64,000 bases of DNA from Streptomyces albidoflavus. GTDB taxonomy: Bacteria; Actinomycetota; Actinomycetes; Streptomycetales; Streptomycetaceae. Numbering within the stretch: the stretch's first letter is position 1; each line of letters opens with the position of its first letter. The notes beneath the pieces were generated by a model that did not search any database, was not told where the DNA came from, and was given only the letters and a program-made list of their open reading frames with translations. Where the stretch lies: the NCBI RefSeq assembly GCF_000719955.1, contig NZ_JOII01000025.1, forward strand, positions 44,441-108,440, given 5' to 3'. Positions 60,972 through 64,000 of this stretch are shown piece after piece. Made by a program: the position numbers and the translations under genes.

Positions 60972-62713
60972 GCGGCCTCCTGCTGCATCGGGGTGACGGT
61001 GCGGCCCGCGGCGACCAGGCGGGCGTACAGGCCGCCGGCGGCGAGGAGTTGGGGGTGGTTCCCGGCGGCCTCGACGCGGCCGTGGTCGAGGACGACGATG
61101 TGGTCGGCGTGGCGAACGGCTTCGAGGCGGTGGGCGACGAGCAGGCAGGTGCGGCCCCGTCCGGCGGCCAGGAGTTCCCGGGTGATGCGGGCCTCGGCGC
61201 GTTCGTCCACGGCGCTGGTGGCCTCGTCGAGGAGGAGGACCGGGGCGTCGGCGAGCAGGGCGCGGGCCAGGGCGAGGCGCTGGCGCTGGCCGCCGGAGAG
61301 GGTGGCGCCGCGTTCGCCGATCACCGTGTCGTACCCGTCGGGCAGCCGGGTCAGCTCCTCGTGGATGCCGGCGGCGCGGGCGGCCTCGTGGAGCTGGGAC
61401 GGGGTGGCGGCGGGGCGGGCGAGGCGGAGGTTGTCGGCGACGGTGGCGCGGAAGAGGTAGGTGTCCTGGGAGACCACGGCGATACCCCGGCGGAGCGCGT
61501 CCAACCGGTACGCGGCGGTGTCCAGGCCGCCGACGGTGATCCGGCCGGCGTCGGGGTCGCGCTGGCGGAGCAGGAGGCTCAGCAGGGTGGACTTTCCGGC
61601 GCCGGAGGGGCCGACCAGGGCGGTGACGCGTCCGGCCGGGGCGGTGAAGGCGACGCCCGTGAGGGCGGGGCGGGTCCGGCCCGGGTGGGTGAAGTGGGCG
61701 TTCTCGAACCGTACTTCGGGGGGTGTGGCCCATTCTGCGGGGGCGGTGCCCTCGTCGGGGACCCCGCCCTCGGTGTGGCGCAGCGCGGCGATGCCGTCGA
61801 CGGCCGACAGCCCCAGGTGCCCGGCGTGCCACTCGCGGGAGAGGTCGCGGACCGGGCGGAAGCACTCGGAGGCCAGCATCAGCAGCAGGTAGGTGCCGGT
61901 CGCGGTGGTGCTCCCGGTGGTGGCTGCGGCGCAGGCGACGAGGACGGCGGCGACGGTGCCGCCCTGCACGGCGAGGTCGGTGAGGCCGGTGTCGGCGAGG
62001 GAGACCCGCATCTTGGCCACGGTGGCCCGGTGCAGCGCGGCCGATCGCCGCTCCAGCCGGGCCCGGGTGCGGCCGACGGCGCCTGCGGCGCGCAGGGTCG
62101 CCATCCCCTGGAGGGCCTCCAGGTGGTCGGCGGCGAGCGCCTCGTAGGAGTCCCAGTGCTCGCGGCCCCGGCGGGCGAGGAGCCGGTCCCAGAGGCGGGG
62201 CCCGGCGAGCGCCAGCAGGAGGGCGGGGGCGAGTGCGGCCACGGCCTGCGGCTCGACGAGGGCGACGGCGACCAGCAGCAGGGGCGGGAGGGCGCAGGTG
62301 ACGATCAGGTGGGGCAGGTAGCGGGAGACGTACGCGTCCACGCCCTCGACGCCGTCGACGAGGGTGGCCCGGACCGCTCCCGCCCGGGCTCCGCTGAGCG
62401 CCCCCGGGCCGGTCCGGCCGAGGTGGGCGAGGAGGTCGTCGCGGAGGCGGACGCGGACCAGGGCTCCGGCGCGGACGGCCAGCAGCCGCTGGGCGCGGCT
62501 GAGCAGCGCGCGGGCCAGTACGACGACGGCCACGGCGGCGAGCAGCGCGGGCAGCCCGCCCGTCTCGCCCCGGGCGACGCGGGCGAGGACGAGGGCGAGC
62601 AGCACCGCCTGCCCGATGTGGGTGGCGCCGACCAGGGCGAGCAGGGCGGTGGCCCCGGCCAGTGGCAGGGCGGCGGGCCGGGCGGCGCGCCGCAGTTCGG
62701 GGGGCGGGATCAT
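60968..62713 (-). CDS. Half-size ABC exporter, CydD-like
   Basis: A 581-residue half-transporter. The membrane part starts AALPLAGATALLALVGATHIGQAVLLALVLARVA; the ATPase has Walker A GPSGAGKST, signature LSGGQRQRLALARAL, Walker B VLLLDEATSAVDE and VAHRLEAV. It lies 58 nt behind the SagB-like gene and is coupled to the second half-transporter. Substrate not determined. Confidence 0.85.
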   Translation of the reverse strand: MIPPPELRRAARPAALPLAGATALLALVGATHIGQAVLLALVLARVARGETGGLPALLAAVAVVVLARALLSRAQRLLAVRAGALVRVRLRDDLLAHLGRTGPGALSGARAGAVRATLVDGVEGVDAYVSRYLPHLIVTCALPPLLLVAVALVEPQAVAALAPALLLALAGPRLWDRLLARRGREHWDSYEALAADHLEALQGMATLRAAGAVGRTRARLERRSAALHRATVAKMRVSLADTGLTDLAVQGGTVAAVLVACAAATTGSTTATGTYLLLMLASECFRPVRDLSREWHAGHLGLSAVDGIAALRHTEGGVPDEGTAPAEWATPPEVRFENAHFTHPGRTRPALTGVAFTAPAGRVTALVGPSGAGKSTLLSLLLRQRDPDAGRITVGGLDTAAYRLDALRRGIAVVSQDTYLFRATVADNLRLARPAATPSQLHEAARAAGIHEELTRLPDGYDTVIGERGATLSGGQRQRLALARALLADAPVLLLDEATSAVDERAEARITRELLAAGRGRTCLLVAHRLEAVRHADHIVVLDHGRVEAAGNHPQLLAAGGLYARLVAAGRTVTPMQQEAA

Positions 62714-62771
62714 CGCGGGTACGTCTCTCCGGGCGGGGTGGGGTGGTCGGGGGCGGGCCGTGCGCGGCGGC

Positions 62772-64000
62772 TCATCGGGCGGCTCCCAGTGCCAGGCCGT
62801 GCAGGACCCAGTCGTGTCCCGGGGTGTCGCCCAGGGCGGCGCCGAGGTCCGCCTGTTGCCAGGAGCCGACGGGGCGGGCGTTGATTCCCTCGGCGGCGGC
62901 GTGGGCGTGGGCGGTGCCCGCGGCGAAGCCGGCGGCGAGGTGGTCGTGGCGGATCTGGGAGGCGGGGGCGTCCGAGGGGCAGCCGTGGGCGAGGAGTGCC
63001 GCTCCGGTGTCGGCGAGCCAGAGCTGGCCGGCGGCCCAGTGGGCGAGGCTGGGGCGGGCGTCGCCCCGGGCGAGGCGGTACGGGGTGGCTGTGTGGTGGC
63101 CGGGGGCGAGCAGGGCGGGGGCGGGGGTGGCGACGGCGGCGCACCAGGCGGGGCCGCCGGGCCAGGCGGTGGCGGCGGTGTGCAGCAGGCGGGCCACCGT
63201 CTCCCCGTCCGGCGGATGGCCCAGGGTGGCGGGGTCGGCGCTGCGGCGCTCCAGCAGGGCGCGTCCGGTGACGGTGGCGGGGCGGCGGACGGGGTGCCAG
63301 GCCGGTTCGGTCCCGGTGGCGGCGCCCAGCAGTTCCAGCAGGCGGCCGGTGCCGCAGGGCCGGGCCGGGGGCCGGGTGGGGGTGCGGGTGCGGTGCGGGA
63401 GCGGCAGGGCCGCCCAGCGGTCGAGGGCGGGGGCGGTGCGCTGGGTGCGGCGGGGCGTCACCTGGACGGCGGCGAGGGGGTGTTCGGTCTCGGTGCCGGG
63501 CCGTATCCGCTGCCAGCGGTCGGCCGGGGGCAGCCCGGCGGCGGCCGCGAGCGTGGCGGCGTCGGTGTCGAGGCTGACGCGGACGCCGGGTCCCTGCGGG
63601 GCGAGGGCGAGGGCGGCGGCCGTATGGCCGGTGTCGAGGAGCAGCAGGGGCCAGGCGCGGTGGCCGTAGTGGGCGGCGGTGTGTGCGGCGGTGACGGTGA
63701 GGACGGCGATCACGCCGGGGGCCGCTCCCCGGGGTGCCGGGCCGCGCCGGAACACCCGGTGGACCTCGGCGTCGTAGGCGTACCGCCCCGGGGGGAGGGT
63801 GCAGCCGGGGCCGATCAGGAGGTGGGCGCGGACCGGGTGGAGGGCGCCGGCGGAGGCGGCGGGCCGGAGTCGGCCACCGGTGCCGGGGCGGGCGCGCAGG
63901 GAGTGGCGCAGCAGGTGGTCGAGGTCGACGGGGCCGTCGGGGTCGGGGGCGGTGGCGGGGAGGGCGAGCGGGGTGCCGGTCCAGGGGTAGGGGCGGCGCG
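62772..64000 (-). CDS. SagB-type (nitroreductase-fold, azoline dehydrogenase-like) protein, 5' end outside the window
   Basis: The frame is open to the window edge; about 409 residues are visible. RLRPAASAGALHPVRAHLL and PPGRYAYDAEVHRVFRR match the SagB/ThcOx pattern, with a second nitroreductase-like part WPLLLLDTGHTAAALALAPQ and the ending GHDWVLHGLALGA. SagB enzymes are FMN-dependent dehydrogenases that turn azolines into azoles in RiPP biosynthesis, though stand-alone members of unknown role exist. The gene may mark a RiPP cluster continuing to the right. Confidence 0.7.
   Translation of the reverse strand, partial: RRPYPWTGTPLALPATAPDPDGPVDLDHLLRHSLRARPGTGGRLRPAASAGALHPVRAHLLIGPGCTLPPGRYAYDAEVHRVFRRGPAPRGAAPGVIAVLTVTAAHTAAHYGHRAWPLLLLDTGHTAAALALAPQGPGVRVSLDTDAATLAAAAGLPPADRWQRIRPGTETEHPLAAVQVTPRRTQRTAPALDRWAALPLPHRTRTPTRPPARPCGTGRLLELLGAATGTEPAWHPVRRPATVTGRALLERRSADPATLGHPPDGETVARLLHTAATAWPGGPAWCAAVATPAPALLAPGHHTATPYRLARGDARPSLAHWAAGQLWLADTGAALLAHGCPSDAPASQIRHDHLAAGFAAGTAHAHAAAEGINARPVGSWQQADLGAALGDTPGHDWVLHGLALGAAR

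Noticed and set aside
59187..62713. Naming the two half-transporters cydC and cydD
   Set aside because: Sequence pattern is compatible, but there is no cydAB and the neighbouring gene is SagB-like; left as CydC/CydD-like without symbol.

Overview
The window is high-GC DNA with dense genes, many GTG starts, frequent 4-nt ATGA/GTGA stop-start overlaps and several leaderless promoters. Together with a THN-synthase type III PKS, a Nur-type nickel box and a SpoIIE/HATPase regulator, this points to a Streptomyces (or very close actinomycete) chromosome. No rRNA, tRNA, CRISPR array, insertion sequence, phage or replication origin was seen.

Left part (1-16 kb): the 3' end of a GlpP-like gene with an ABM monooxygenase and a zinc alcohol dehydrogenase; a SRPBCC protein, a DinB/DUF664 protein and an APH(6)/hydroxyurea-type kinase; a minus-strand five-gene nickel/peptide ABC importer whose promoter carries a near-canonical Nur box; a three-gene acyl-CoA dehydrogenase operon with its own inverted-repeat operator; an XRE-cupin regulator with two tandem operators; a PIG-L deacetylase and an S33 hydrolase.

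Middle part (16-34 kb): an osmoprotectant importer split into two convergent units; a P450 followed by rppA (1,3,6,8-tetrahydroxynaphthalene synthase); PNPOx-like, SDR and MmyB-type XRE genes; and a LysR-headed catabolic locus on the plus strand (5-dehydro-4-deoxyglucarate dehydratase, alpha-ketoglutarate-semialdehyde-type dehydrogenase, NMT1-type ABC importer, an unusual M24/creatinase-fold enzyme, and a RidA protein).

Sulfur region (34-44.6 kb): a minus-strand operon starting with a 24-residue Cys-containing leader peptide, then an Opp-type ABC importer, an LLM flavin monooxygenase, an alpha/beta hydrolase and an FMN reductase. This is an organosulfur import and desulfurisation unit that looks controlled by cysteine attenuation. 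Upstream lie an Rrf2 regulator without Fe-S cysteines overlapping a DsbA-like gene, and a divergent cupin gene. Related 16-bp GACACC-type repeats occur at the sulfur-operon promoter and at the cupin promoter.

Acid-sugar region (44.6-50.4 kb): otnC and otnK on the minus strand, divergent from a homoserine-dehydrogenase-like/SAF protein (resembling the DXR-like DRL family), a GntP permease and a DeoR regulator. The AT-rich divergent promoter holds two GTTAAC sites. The usual tetronate dehydrogenase and isomerase are missing, which makes the SAF enzyme the candidate for that step.

Right part (50.8-64 kb): a DUF1345 membrane protein, a PAS/GAF-SpoIIE-HATPase regulator, Nudix, peptide deformylase, ArsR-type regulator with tandem CTTTGCAAAG sites, AI-2E transporter, maltose acetyltransferase, GNAT, MsrA, and at the edge two half-ABC exporters downstream of a truncated SagB-type (azoline dehydrogenase-like) gene. 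The last group may be the flank of a RiPP cluster that continues outside the window.
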